A DNA stretch of 64,000 bases from Isoetes taiwanensis (GCA_021234155.1 JAJEKV010000004.1:1690519-1754518), one strand, 5' to 3'; positions 1 through 11,468 are shown, counted from the first letter of the stretch. Translations and numbers: made by a program. The notes: generated from the sequence alone by a model not told the origin.

Positions 1-997
1 ATTAACTACACAGATTCCAGACAGTCCACATAGCTCATTAACCACACAGGTTCACACAGACCACACAGCTCCACCACACAGGTCCCTTGATCTATCTCAG
101 TTGTTGGGACCTCCAGCAGTGCTAGACAAACCAGCCTCAAATTTGGCCTCCCATGTTCAGCTGCTAGGTAAACTTCGCTAAGCTTTCAGAGAACTCCTCT
201 TTTTGCCATTCAGCTTTGGTGTGGGGCACATACAACGTACTAGGGCATTATCCATCCTAATACCAATACCAAATATGCACTGCACTAGTTCAACTAATGC
301 CTCCATTAGCCTAGCTAATGGTTGATTCATCTTGAGGGCACATGGCTCACACAAGATTTGGAGTATCCATGATAATCCCTCTGAGGCACAAAGCCCCTCC
401 AGGAGTAACCACACTATCTATATTACGTTTCAACTCCCTCACTTGCTATCGTCGTAAACAAATAAGGACAGCAGAAACGGTGATTAACTCGCCACCCAAC
501 CTATGAACTCAGACCAATCCGAGCTCCCCACCGAGCTGAGAGCTAGCATACACAAGACGACCATGTGATCTCCTCAGGATTCCTCCCTCCCAGATCCATG
601 TAACTGTCACTCTTATATAGCTAAGTCTCCCTTCACCTTTCCCCAAGACCTTTCCAAAGGGTGACTTGGCATATAACCCCCTTCCCCCCTTCTAGCCTCT
701 ATGGGCTGCGCCCAAGAAGGCCTCCCCTAAGCGACTGCTACAGAATCCAAGATCCAAACTCAGAATCGTAACACCTATAGTACAAGCCAATATTGGGTGC
801 TCTTATTATTCCTCGTCTTATCTTCTCACATACTGAATAGTGGCAAAACCTCATGGATAAAGATGACAGAACCCTCCCAATATGGTAATAAACTATCATA
901 TAAGAGACTGAACTACACCTTATAAGTTTCATTTCAAGCACATGAATAAGTATGATGAACAGGTGTAGATTAGAAAAAATCACTAGAAACCACCAAC
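1..997. other. No recognisable gene; intron or downstream flank of the FtsHi1-like gene
   Basis: The first 120 bases are rich in CACACAG-like words, a short degenerate tandem tract. The short open frames on either strand match no family I know. The next expected FtsH exon (Walker B region, IFIDEID-like) is not visible on the minus strand here, so either a long intron runs off the window edge or the gene is truncated. Confidence 0.5.
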
Positions 998-3900
998 CTG
1001 TGCACGCTTGAAAAGGTCACGTATTCGTGATGCACCAACTCCAACAAGAACCTCCACAAACTCTGATCCTGCCATCTGGTAAAATGGTACTCCTGCCTCC
1101 CCAGCAATAGCTTTCGCCAGCAAAGTCTGCATGAATTCTACTTTGTCAAGCACTACAGCATGCAAAAAACTGCAACAATAAACATTACCTTCCCACAGCC
1201 AGGAGGACCCTCAAGCAGAACACCATGTGGAGGCTTTGTACTCAATGTAGTGAACTTTTCAGGCTCCTTTAAATAAGCCACCAACTAAGGGAAACAAACT
1301 TACCATTAGAAAGCCAAAAAGCTCGGGAAGAAGGAAAAGACGAGATCCATAGGGTCTACCAAACAAAATAATACATCAATTCTTTATCATCTAGGAACAT
1401 CCAGATTCAGCAATCTGTTGACTTCATCTCCGGAGCCAACTCCAGAAGTGGAGGACAAATGGGCAGACAACCTACGTCAAACATATGGATTAATTTCTTC
1501 GTCTCGGTCATCTATTAGTTCCACGCGACGAACCTTTGAAGATACACATGAACTGTACCAGATTTGGTCACTATTATTATTATTGTTGTAATGGTAATAT
1601 AATTTGTATGGCAAATAGGAAAAACGGCTCATGCCCACCAAAAGCTATTGCGTTTCCTCATTAAAATTTCCATAAATTTGGGGCCTTGATGCGATCTTTC
1701 TCGCTCTATCTTTCAGGCCCTCCATATGAACCAGAGCTCTAGACCATTAAGAATGAAGGAGGAGCTGACTGCTACTAAAGCTTACTTCACTTTGTATAAT
1801 ATCTACCTAAATTTTACTACTGTCAGATTTGCAAATCACCTGTTACATAGTCAAAAGTTAACCTAACATGGTCTGCTTCATGGATGTACATTGCATATTC
1901 TTTGCATTGGTATTCAGGGATGGTTTCTCTTGGACTTTGATGAGATCCTCGTACAAAAATCACTTGTGTTCATAAAAGAAAAGTCAGATTCCATTGTCTC
2001 TTCTAAAATGCCACATCTCTATCTCGACTAACCGGATTTGAGGGCCAGAAATGTATGCTGGTGTACATTGAGCTAATACCCAGTCAATTCCCCCTCCCTC
2101 ATTTCCTATCTTCCTTGCCTAGATACATCACCTCTGCCAATGAGTAGTGAACTTATACAACCTTGATGACGAGAAAATACCTCTTGAAGCTCATGTACAA
2201 CATCATCAATCCCTGCAACATCTTCGAAACGTACACCAGTGGGGCCCTACAAGCACATTATGACTCAGATTGCATGCAATCAAAGCTGAACTCGAATGGC
2301 CCATGTCTGTAAACAGATTTACCTTGACACGTGCATGCGGTTTTGATTGTCCAAATTCAATTGCTTGCCATATGTCCTGAAGAAAACGAACTCACATATT
2401 AGCAACTGATCAAACAAAACCTTTTGAAATGACCTTACCCATTTTGAATGATCTTTCGACCGCCTAGTTAAAGTAAACTTTGCCAAAGCTGCCATAACAC
2501 CAAGGACAAACAGGATTGCTAGTAAACTGCGCATTGAGCTCCACATGCTCGCTGGTCACAAAATCAAAACCAGAGAAAGGAAGCCCAAGAAACCTTTCCG
2601 GGCACCTCCTTCGGCCGTTCCCATAACTATTCTCCATGTGCCTGAAATGATGGCTAATGCAAATGATGGTATTGGGCGTACTATGGGAGAAACTATGGGC
2701 CATAGGATGCGAAGTACAAGAAGGGCCACAAGTTTAGAAAGTGCCAAAACAGCTCCTGACACAAGGCTACATAGAGAAAATAGAGCTGTAGAGATCAAGC
2801 TTGCAACTGCAGTGAGCTCTAACAACACTCTGCCTGATATAGCAGCTGCCATTGGATTTGGTGTTGGTGGTGGAGAAACAACTTGTGGCTGTAAACACCC
2901 AACTATGTCTCAGAACTTACACATTGATAGTAAAGTACAAAGTACGTGGCCTAAGTGTTCTTTTATTTAGAGTAAATGAACTACACCCAAAGTCTACAAG
3001 TTCCGTGCTGAAATTTCATCTGGCTTTGTGCTCAGCAAATTAAGATTTTCTCCACAGTTTTCCTCTGAAGTTAAACCAAGATTCTTAAGGAAGGTTTTCT
3101 CTGCAATTTTCCTCTGAAGCCAAAACAAGATTCCAAAGGATATGAAGCTTGATAATACTCACACTTTACTTCAACTGAATTAAGGTTAAAATTACTTACA
3201 ACAAAGTATGGCTTGATTTCTTGAAGGCGTCCTTTATATTCACTGAGAATAAACTGAGCCTGGTCTTCATTCAAGTGCATGGCCCTGTGAGCAAAATATA
3301 GTTTTGGGTCAGAGCATTAGCATAAAAAAAACAATGTTTAGACCACCACCAGCTTCTTGTACTCAAATCTCTTCCTGGGATAGGACTCTTCAGGTTCACA
3401 ATAAATGTAACCCCTTCAGATAAAAGCAGTTCAATCTGATCAGATTTCATTGCCTTAAGAAAGTCTTCAAATGCAAGTTCTGGTAGGTACGACAAGCTTT
3501 GGTTGAACTTCTCAATATCTGATGCCTGTCTAGAAAATGCCTCTTCTGGTACATAAAGATTGCCTTTATATTCTCTAAGAAGATCAGCAAGAAATACTGG
3601 CCTATGATCCTGAACTTCTTTATCAATTTGAACCTTTTCTCTGCTGAGATTCTTCCCCTGTGAACTCAATCTGGAGAGAGCTTTCTTCCACAATGGGACA
3701 TCAAGAAGCTCTTTCTCACTAAGTGTGTACAGTTTATCACCCACCAAATAACGTGGTTCTACTCTACTGGGTGCTTCCTTTAATAATCTACTGATATAAT
3801 CATCGTCGTCATTCTTTTCTGTGCCTGATCTCTCACTGAAACGGGAGGACGAAGATGTACACTGAATAGACACCATAAAATGTCTCCTAATTCTGAACTG

Positions 3901-4312
3901 AAATGGAGCCTGTAGTCTCAAATTGCGGGTTTTTCCGTGCATAAATTCTCCAGCTATTTTAATACTTCTGGTGGAATAGCCTCCTCCTCCATCAAAAGAA
4001 ACTCCTTTTGCGTCAGCTTCAACTGCTCAGAAACAATTCAAACTTAAGCCTTAAGCGGTAACAACTGAAATGACATTTATAATTGGTTATCACCTGAAAT
4101 TCATGAACTCGATGTATTTTGGAAAGACATGGTTATTAATATTAACCAGGAATGTATACAAGGCAAATGTTTACAAGTATAATAATTTGACAAATGAAGG
4201 AAGTGAAGGAACAGAAAAGAAAAGAACCGATTAGTCTGGTATTTCGTAGTCGTCTTTGTTGTGGACGTAGAATGGTGAAACGTAAGGCCGGTTGAACAAG
4301 CAAGGTCTCCAT
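998..4312 (-). CDS. FTSHI1: FtsHi1-like plastid AAA+ ATPase, 5' part, at least eight exons, one in-frame stop
   Basis: FtsHi proteins are membrane AAA+ ATPases of the plastid envelope, related to FtsH proteases but usually proteolytically inactive. Exons read on the minus strand: 4228-4312 (possible transit peptide, METLLVQ start), about 3350-3953, 3200-3284, 2439-2888 (hydrophobic membrane segments), 2323-2376 ([11 protein letters not shown]), 2181-2246 (FEDVAGIDD), 1189-1284 (Walker A, EGPPGCGK) and 998-1126 ([19 protein letters not shown]). All have GT-AG borders, and the phases agree from exon to exon. The FQSK-type linker, the VAGID motif and the [10 protein letters not shown] core fit plant FtsHi1 better than the catalytic FtsH proteins. 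A TGA at 2556-2558 interrupts the membrane exon. The Walker B, SRH and protease-like regions are not in the window. Family confidence is high, subtype moderate, functionality uncertain. A second possible start is the ATG at 3942, which also begins a basic, Ser-rich transit-like sequence. Confidence 0.75.
2556..2558 (-). other. In-frame TGA inside the FtsHi1-like membrane exon
   Basis: Exon 2439-2888 is 450 bp, phase 0 at both ends, and reads through apart from this TGA. Codons on both sides align with the family in the same frame (GTAEGGARK before, SMWSSMRS and FTLTRRSK after). A 42-nt GT...AG segment (2552-2593) contains the stop and would restore the frame if spliced. It would be shorter than the neighbouring introns, which are 62 and 76 nt. 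Alternatives are a nonsense mutation or a sequencing error. Confidence 0.7.
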
Positions 4313-4439
4313 TGCCAAAACCTTGGGCTGCGGCTTATCCCCCGAGCACGCATGCGCGCACACATGCCTTATCTTTCATTACCCCTTTCTTTTTCCGGCC
4401 ATTTGCCGGCAGCATTTGCATTTCTCTTTTGCGGTGGAT

Positions 4440-4785
4440 GATACTTCTACTTTTGCGGTGGATGAGTATCACCGTTAATGTCACAACTACAATGTTCAGT
4501 AACAGTCTCTTCGTGGAGCAAACCAAATGTACATAACAGCAATTGCCAGGAAGGATATTCCAAATGAACCAATCGTCACCAACACCATTGGAATTCGGCT
4601 ACAAAGACATTCATCATCAAGAGTCAGAGAGGCGAACTGATGGCCCCAAATTTTGACTAACTGAAAGGAACTTAATAGCCAAAGATTGAGCTTACCATCG
4701 GCGTATTCTTTTTTCTGAAAGCCAATCCTCATTCCACCAGTAAATAAAGTTTATAAAACTTAGAACTTGAACAAGAAGAAATATC
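4440..4785 (-). pseudogene. SERINC (TMS/TDE) membrane protein fragment, MEE55-like, two exons, frameshifted
   Basis: SERINC proteins are multi-pass membrane proteins linked to serine and lipid incorporation. Exon 4696-4785 (acceptor after TTTGCAG, donor GTAAGC) reads FLLVQVLSFINFIYWWNEDW. Exon ending at 4598 reads on in matching phase through a membrane helix ending AVMYIWFAPRRDC. This order (helix, WNDxW-like motif, RC, helix, MYIWxxP..C) is the plant SERINC pattern close to MEE55. Right after the Cys the frame shifts: the next family block (LLLNIVVVTLTVILIH) continues in another frame near 4500. No N-terminal exons and no final helices are visible, so this is a broken fragment just upstream of the FtsHi1-like gene on the same strand. 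Confidence 0.65.
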
Positions 4786-4795
4786 CTGCAAATAG

Positions 4796-4816
4796 ATATA
4801 GATAGATATAGATAGA
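4796..4816. repeat. Short (GATATA/GATA) microsatellite
   Basis: Imperfect repeats of ATAGATAGAT just upstream of the SERINC-like exon. On the minus strand they supply the pyrimidine-rich side of that exon's acceptor. Confidence 0.7.
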
Positions 4817-4871
4817 TCACATGTAACGTATATGGTGTAAAACATGAACAAGATCTGGCTTGATAACCCAC

Positions 4872-5316
4872 TCGAATGTCAGATATCATTTGGCGTGGAT
4901 TTGTTGGACTTTCCAACAAGATCATTTTTGTTGTTGAAGTCATGGCATTTTCCAGGTCATCCAGCTTGCTAGTGTCAACCCTCCTATAGAAACAAAAAGG
5001 AATCTGTTAGGAGGGCTGAAATCTGAAATGCACGAGTGAATTGAATGTAAACAAATAGTTTGTATTTTGGGACATACAATATTTCATCAAGGTAGAAAGG
5101 TGATGAACACCCTAATGAACACATTATACCTCCATGAACTTCAAACTGTTGTTTTGACTATTTAACCTTTAAAGTACTACCTAATATGAGAACCATTTGT
5201 AAAGGCAAATCTTGAGGACTTGGAGAAGCTTGTTACATACTTTATTTTAAGACCATGCCGTGGAGGTATTTTTTGAAAGAAGTCCGCGGATCCACCATAG
5301 GTTTTCTTATTCTTTG
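4872..5316 (-). pseudogene. Cystathionine beta-lyase-like fragment, two internal exons
   Basis: Plant cystathionine beta-lyase is a plastid PLP enzyme of methionine synthesis. Exon 5241 to about 5316 reads TYGGSADFFQKIPPRHGLKI and ends at a GTATGT donor. Exon 4872-4983 starts after a CTATAG acceptor and reads RVDTSKLDDLENAM, then LLESPTNPRQMISDIR. The split lysine codon joins in phase, giving the family's YGG...PR.G...KRV.T..LD...TK...LESPTNPR.QISDIR order. The 5' border of the first exon is uncertain because the frame stays open upstream to about 5400. Exons with the PLP lysine and both termini are absent. The assignment rests mainly on the SPTNPRQ-SDIR block. Confidence 0.65.
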
Positions 5317-6124
5317 CTATTGTGAACCGTGGAATGGCATGTTCTATGCTATGGTCTATGATCCCAAGACCTATTCGGTTTGGTGTTATTTTGAATGTGA
5401 CATTAATGTCCCGTGAATGTCATTTTAGGATGAAAATGGAGATGAGTAGATCTCGTGCACTTGTTGTGTGCATTTGCGGTGAGAATATGGATCTCTAAAA
5501 CATCGAACAAGGACGCTAGGTATGAGTATAATTTTAAAGCTTGCTAGCAACACTTGCATTCTGACTCCCAAGGAGTTTATTCAAGTTCATAGCTTTGTGG
5601 AGAATAAGGCGCTAAATAATAACTGATTCTAATTCCATAGACTAACATGTTGAATAGCAACTCATTATAAAGGGATGTGCTACTATATTTCTGTTTGCAT
5701 TCATATTTATTTGAATTTGTAGTGTATGAGGAATATGGATGGGATTCTACTAGGTAAGGGTACCCATCAGGTATTCATGTATTAATTTAGATGGAAATCA
5801 TTGTGTATTCATAAGATAAGTTTGTTTTTATGGCATATTTTTATACCGTTGGTACTCCAAATTTAGGGTTTCCATCATAATAATGGCTAGGATTTAGTTT
5901 CACGTGGAATGTGTTTGATTTGAAGTTTTTATGGAGATTTCCCTGTTTTGATAGAGATTTCTTGTGTTTTTTTCAAGTTTTTATGGAGATTTCCCTGTTT
6001 TAATAGAGATATCTTGTGTTTTTCGGAGTTAAATACTTTTTTTAGCGATCTTTTTATTGTTGTGTTCTTGTTTTACTCATAATAGTGTTTTTACAGTTCC
6101 TAATGTTCATAATTCATGCAAATG
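5317..6124. other. Gene-free stretch with a 45-bp duplicated segment
   Basis: No coding sequence is recognised. Near 5927-6021 a segment containing TTTATGGAGATTTCCCTG occurs twice in tandem with a few differences. Confidence 0.5.
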
Positions 6125-6273
6125 CAAGTATTTCAGTTATAACACTATTGCGTATTAAATGGGAGCAAATCATCGGAACGGGAGCAAATGAAATATTCCT
6201 CGAGGATTCTTTTTTTAAAACAAAAAGGAGGTCAAAATAAGGGGGGGGGGAGGACAAAAAATTGTATTTTGAC
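6125..6273 (+). repeat. Dispersed repeat R1, copy 1
   Basis: This matches 11469-11600 almost base for base, from CAAGTATTTCAGTTATAACA through a purine-rich AAAAAGGAGGTCAAAAT stretch and a G run to GGACAAAAAATTG. Copy 1 has about 19 extra bases (a partial re-duplication of GGGAGCAAAT). The two copies are in direct orientation 5.3 kb apart. The purine tract resembles an LTR-element polypurine tract, but the flanks do not prove LTRs. Confidence 0.7.
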
Positions 6274-6439
6274 CCCCATGTTGGGATATGGTACCGCAAC
6301 TCAATTCTATGACTATGTTATATCTCAAAATGAGTTGATATTGAAAGGGTCTCAGCGATTCTACGTGGCATTTGATGTATCTTAGCAAGCAGCTGATGAC
6401 TCGTACTAGTTAACGTGAACTTTTCTATCATTTCTCGTG

Positions 6440-6505
6440 GGTTCTATGGTCTAATGACAGTGGACTTTGAATCCAATAGCTCGAGTTCAAATCTCAATCG
6501 GACCT
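6440..6505 (+). pseudogene. tRNA-Gln(UUG)-like pseudogene
   Basis: The sequence follows plant nuclear tRNA-Gln: GGTTCTATGGTCTAATG start, anticodon arm TGGACTTTGAATCCA with TTG anticodon, B box GAGTTCAAATCTC and GGACCT end. About six bases are missing between the D arm and the anticodon stem, and acceptor pairing is imperfect. It is probably a dead tRNA copy or the head of a decayed SINE. Confidence 0.7.
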
Positions 6506-7674
6506 CATTGAATCGTAGAAAAATGAGAGCACTCGATCGCTTGTGAATAAACCATAAGCAATAACTGCTCTATTTGGCAACAGGGGAAAGACTTCAGTAT
6601 AGTCATGGATACTAATCTTGCTTTGTGTTTGGCCAAGGACCCATCTGTATTAAACTTTGTCTTTTAGACCCATTCTTTTTTTCACTGAACTCCATCCTAA
6701 AGATGTCACTCCAGTGCATGCCCCTCCATATTCGGAGACTTTAAGTGAAATTCATTCTTGGATTATTTTCTCTTCTTTCTATGTATTCCCAGGTCAATGG
6801 CCTACTTCCTTGCTTTGGAGTGCAACGTGCCGGAAACCATTCACAGGTAGCTAAGTGATAGAGATAAAAAACCTCTAGTTTACATGGATCTAGCCGAACA
6901 TTCAACATTTCCTACGATACTTTATCTTTTCAATGGCAGGTGATGCAATCAAGCTACCTGCACTTGTTCGATTTGGCATTTTGGCGGCTCTTTTCTGATG
7001 AACGAGGATGTGAATGGGCACATCTCCTAGGGATGGGGATGCCTCTACCAAAGGTGGTCGACATGATAATGGTGGGTGGGCGATAGCTATACCTTCCGAG
7101 ACAAAGACCTGACAGACAACAGATCCACTCTAGGTGCGAGAGGTCACAAGCCCAAATCTCACCACCCCGAGTCAAGTCAACAAAATAAAGACGTGATTTA
7201 TTGCCAATAACATTGTGCTTAGCTCGTCTATTGGTCTAGGAACTGCGCCCAAGTATCTTGCTCTTCTAACATAGAATACTCTTGAGTCATAGCATCCACC
7301 CTTTGTTTTGTGTTTGTGCTTGACCACTTGACTAAAATGCGAGAATTCTGATGCTCATCATATTTTTCCATGAGAGCATTGTTGGCCAAAGTGAGGCTAG
7401 GAGGTAAGCGAGCAAGTCCGAGTGACCTCCTTGGAGTAACCGGTTGAATCTCGTGTAAGAGAGGTCGAGTGGCCCGAGATGTCACATTGGTAAAGCATAT
7501 GCATTATCAAGCTCGTGGTCTTCTTTTTGTCGAAATAGTGGATAAAGATTAATCCACTTCACTTATCAAGGAAATTACAAGCAAATTCATCTTCATTTCT
7601 TTGTAGTAGTAATAACCTCGAGAATCATGTGAGGTGTCGAACTAGATTTATCATGCTCGGAGAAGGTAAAGTAG
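6506..7674. other. No gene recognised
   Basis: Exon-like pieces with AG...GT borders occur around 6794-6850 and 6945-7090, but I cannot match their translations to a family. A minus-strand frame at 7228-7485 is open for 85 codons and also unmatched. Confidence 0.4.
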
Positions 7675-7865
7675 GAGCAGTTGAAATTCAAGAATTAGCA
7701 TGGTCAAAAAATTGTTTGAAGTAAAACTTTTTGAAAAGAATATTTATCATTGTCCATTTGTAAATATTCTGAGCAGTTGAAATTCAAGAATTAGCATGGT
7801 CAAAAATTTGTTGAAGTAAAACTTTTTGAAAAGAATATTTATCGTTGTCCATTTGTAAATATTCT
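7675..7865. repeat. Two-copy tandem repeat, 96-bp unit
   Basis: The unit beginning GAGCAGTTGAAATTCAAGAA at 7675 is repeated at 7771 with only a few substitutions and small deletions, ending in AAATATTCT each time. The close match points to a recent tandem duplication. Confidence 0.9.
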
Positions 7866-9059
7866 GCATCTTCTATGAATTGAACACTTCTGGAATATTA
7901 TAAAGTCTCCAGCAAAAAAGCAGATACCTGGTCCGTAAAGCAGAGCTGCTCAAATATTTTGAAGATTGGATGAATAGAGATGAAAACAGGCTACCAACTA
8001 CAAAAACTGCTTAACACTAGAGTCGTCACATGATGTACCAGAAAAGGTGCATTTGCACTGTTCGCGTTAAAATTCACATAAAATCAGGAGTTCAATAATC
8101 AGTCAAACCCTTCTTATATGTTAATATATGGCGGGAAAAATACTTAAAAATCTATTGGTCCCCATTCATGAGAGTTACACTTAGGTAAACCCAAGGGGGT
8201 CAAGTCTGTTTCGCTACATGTTTAGATAAAGTAAAACCGTCTCCGGCAAGACAATTTTTTATGATTTTTTCATTATTTTGTATTTTTTACACGAAGTTAG
8301 AGAGTAAGACACAAAAAACTACACCTCAATCCGAGGTCCGAGAAGGGAGATAGGGTCGTTTGAACATGACAGGTCAAATCGCCGCTTGTCTTACGTGAAC
8401 CAATATTGGTTTTAAAGTCGTTCCCAAATCAAATCTCAAACTTTTGTAGGAAAATGAATTTTGACCCAAAATTTTGAATATAAGTATTAGACAACTTGCT
8501 TTATCTAAGAAAAATGTCCATTAGCCTTGATGATGAGGTTTTGATTTTCTTTTATTTTTTCAATTACAAGTGAATGATAACTTATATCTATATAGGAGTA
8601 AAATGATTCAAAGTCATCCTCAAAAAAATCACATTATGAAAGGTTACCATGATATGGAATCACCCCAAAAACAAACACGTAAAAAAAAGCATAGCGTTTG
8701 TTTTCAAGAAATCAAGAAAGGTTCGTATTACCTGAGACCATTACCGGTCCACCTTCTTTTTAAAATTAAGAACTCCCTCATGTTAATCAATTTCAGTTTC
8801 AATTGCGGGATATAAGCACCTCATGAGCTACTCTATTCATTAAAAAAAATCAATGCTCCTGATCTTGAGGTTTAGCATAAACTTTCTAGTGTTCATTCTA
8901 AGTTATCTGTTAGAGTACGCGTTCCATGGATTTCATAAACCTATGTATTGAATGGTGAACTCAAAACTTATATTTTTTATCTTCTCAAGTTGTGGAAGCA
9001 ATGCAAAAGAATGAAAAACAAATATAAAAAGCTAGAACTATGAAAAATAAAGATAGACT
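7866..9059. other. No gene recognised
   Basis: AT-rich sequence with short frames only and no transposon ends that I can pair. Confidence 0.4.
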
Positions 9060-9154
9060 GCTATGTATGTTTCCCATAACCCGATTGGGTTCCGTGGACG
9101 TTAAAATTTTCTTCCTTCCTTCCTTCCTTCCTTCCTTCCTTCCTTCCTTCCTTC
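9060..9154 (+). mobile_element. 3' end of a truncated LINE or SINE with (CTTC)11 tail
   Basis: CCCATAACCCGATTGGGTT then CCGTGGACGTTAAAA leads directly into a pure (CTTC)11 tract at 9111-9154. The same terminal motif precedes (CTATT)n tails at 11757-11880 (minus strand) and 23627-23680 (plus strand). I read it as a severely 5'-truncated retroelement whose tail is a microsatellite. Confidence 0.6.
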
Positions 9155-9404
9155 GTCCACATGGATTATGATCATTCAAGAAGCCAGAACATCCTCATCT
9201 TAATTAGTTGGTTGCTAGAATTGCATTATTTAATGGTAAAGTTGAAGCACAAGCAAACTGAACCTATATGAATCTCCACTCATCCTTCCAAAAATTATGT
9301 TAGAGAAGGTAGAAAATCACCATATCATTGTATAAGTGACAAATGAACAATAAATAAAATTGGTAATCATAATTAGAGAGATTTAATTCTATACCCAATT
9401 CGTT

Positions 9405-9930
9405 AATTGTGGACCATAATGGTCCATGCCCATCTATATTCAAATCTTACATATAGTAGTATGTTATTTTTAACATCAAATTGGAGATCTATGTTGCCAA
9501 TGAAGCTTGAACCCATAAAAATTATAGTCTATCATGAAAGACAAGCTAAAGTTACTATTATTATACCTAAAGTAGGAACTCTTAAGCAAAGAAACACGCG
9601 GTACTAAGTTTATGATAGTAAAAAAATAAGAAGATTTCATCGTGTGTTTTGCACTAAGACGATACAAACTATATTTTAAACTTCTATTAGATGTTTAGTC
9701 AATCATGAGTTGAAAAAGAATGCTATCTTGCTTTAAAATATGGCAAGCCTAAGTACAAACTAGAAATGGTCCATGTCTATTTTAAATCAAATCTTGTACA
9801 TAATATGTTACTTTAACATGAAATTCAAGATCTATGTTGCCAAGAAAGGGTGACATTCATAAAAAATATTGCCTACCATAAAAGATGAGTTTTTTGTATT
9901 ATTACCTTAGCTAAACTCTAATTTTATGTA
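9405..9930. repeat. Diverged direct repeat pair (about 9405-9590 and 9755-9930)
   Basis: Both segments contain AATGGTCCATG, then a TAATATGTTA-like stretch, AGATCTATGTTGCCAA and a CATAAAA...CTACCAT-type stretch in the same order, with many substitutions. There is no coding content. This is probably an old tandem duplication or two related MITE relics. Confidence 0.55.
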
Positions 9931-10579
9931 GTGGCAACCACTTCTAAATGTAAAGAATACATGGTTATTCACCATATTTAAGTTCATAAAATTCTTTATT
10001 ATGAATGTATAAGTGGAATGAATGGAGTGCATCATTTATTGCCCTTAGAAAGCTTATATATGAGTTTAATTAAACCACGTTAGTTCTATTTTTTTTCTGG
10101 ATTCTGTATCGAATCTTCTTTAGTGAAAATTGAGATCAACATGACTTATAGACACTTCAAAAAATTATTGGACTATAGCTCTTAGAGTTGGCAACTTATG
10201 GCCGCAAGTCTTACGTCAAAACGTGTTATAGTAAAGGAGAAACAATTCACAACCTCAAACAGCTTTTTTGAGCTAAAAATGGTTTGACGACTTCATATAA
10301 TGCCATCTAATAGCAACGAAACATGAAAACATGCAAATCAACATGTTTTATCATAAAACGTCAATTACTTTCAATTTTAGAAATGTTTGGACTCCTTTAT
10401 GCTAGAAAGTTTGAAGAATCTTGATTATGGCTCGGGCGAAAAGCTGGCCAATTCAATGAGGTTTGGTATGGGTTTGTCATGAAGAAATTAAGGAGTGCAA
10501 ACTTGTGAACTCTATGTATCGCTTGTTGCTTGATCTTTTGATATTCTTCCTCCGTCTAATAAGTGGTCTCTTCAACTTC

Positions 10580-11222
10580 CTCCTCTTCAAGGGCGAGTAA
10601 GGTGTGGTCTTGGGCATGGGACAAGCTACTTCATCCTAAAGTGGCGAGTTCTTTGGTGGCAGATTCTTCATAGGTGTCTGCAAGGGGTTAATGTGTTTGT
10701 CCATAAGTTTAACCCTAGAATATCAAATCGTCCAAGATGCAAGCGTGGATCCGAGACCATTGAGCATTGCTTTTTCATGTGTGAACACCTTAGATGTGTA
10801 TGGGACCGGGTTGTTTTCCCTTTTGAGGTTTCACTAACAAGTCAACAAGCCGCTTTTGGCAATTTACCCAAGTACCGGACAGAGTTACAAAGGTCGGGCT
10901 TTTCATCTAGCAAGCAGGATGGTTGCTTTGGACTATCTGGGAAAAGACGAAGATTGGTAATCTTCAAAGGTCCGGATGTGGCGGATAATCGTGTTATCCA
11001 AGAAGCTCAAGGTTACATTGTAAAAAGTCGTATCATTGTTCTTCACTTGCCCTCGCAAGAGGCGATTGATTTTGAGGAGTATTTGGATGTGCACTCTTAT
11101 GCTTAGGCAGGTTGCTTCACTCGGTGGGTCTCCGCTTATCCGCTGAGATTTTATTCCTGTCTCTGCATTTATACTTGTATTTGACTCTTTGATTGAATAA
11201 AGTCTGACGTCCTTCAACAAAA
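10580..11222 (+). pseudogene. 3' end of an L1-like LINE ORF2 (zf-RVT domain)
   Basis: The frame 10693-11106 reads through a zf-RVT-like zinc-binding domain: KFNPRISNRPRCKRGSETIE then HCFFMCEHLRCVWDRV, the C..(G)..ET.EH.F..C....VW pattern at the C-terminus of many plant LINE reverse transcriptases. Upstream, in another frame, HPKVASFFWW fits the same domain. The coding part is followed by AATAAAGTCTGACGTCCTTC and a short A run at 11218-11224, a plausible polyadenylated end. Everything 5' of the zf-RVT domain is missing. Confidence 0.65.
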
Positions 11223-11468
11223 AACATATCAGTAAATCTTTGGTCATGAAATTCTCCATGGCCATAAAGAATCGAGTGAAGATTCCAAAAGTGGTGGTAT
11301 CTTGTGAAATGAAAATTTCTCTTGTTAGATACCTGGGTTTAAGTGGCAGAGGGTATTCTAGTGGATGAACCCAGAATAGTTCCAGTAACAACTCTAGTGT
11401 TAAATCAAAGTAAGAACTGATGAGATATCTCATTTCTGCTCAGAGAACACCTTATAAACACGTTTTGT

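Noticed and set aside
5241-5400. A 53-codon minus-strand frame read as one separate unknown gene
   Set aside because: Its 3' part joins in phase to the beta-lyase exon at 4872-4983, so I treat it as that exon with intron read-through upstream.
7228-7485. Chromodomain-like end of a Ty3 integrase on the minus strand
   Set aside because: LVKW...TWAQFL is only vaguely similar, and no integrase core lies upstream.
9111-9154. CRISPR-like or satellite array
   Set aside because: It is a simple (CTTC)11 microsatellite with no spacers. No CRISPR array is visible anywhere in the window.
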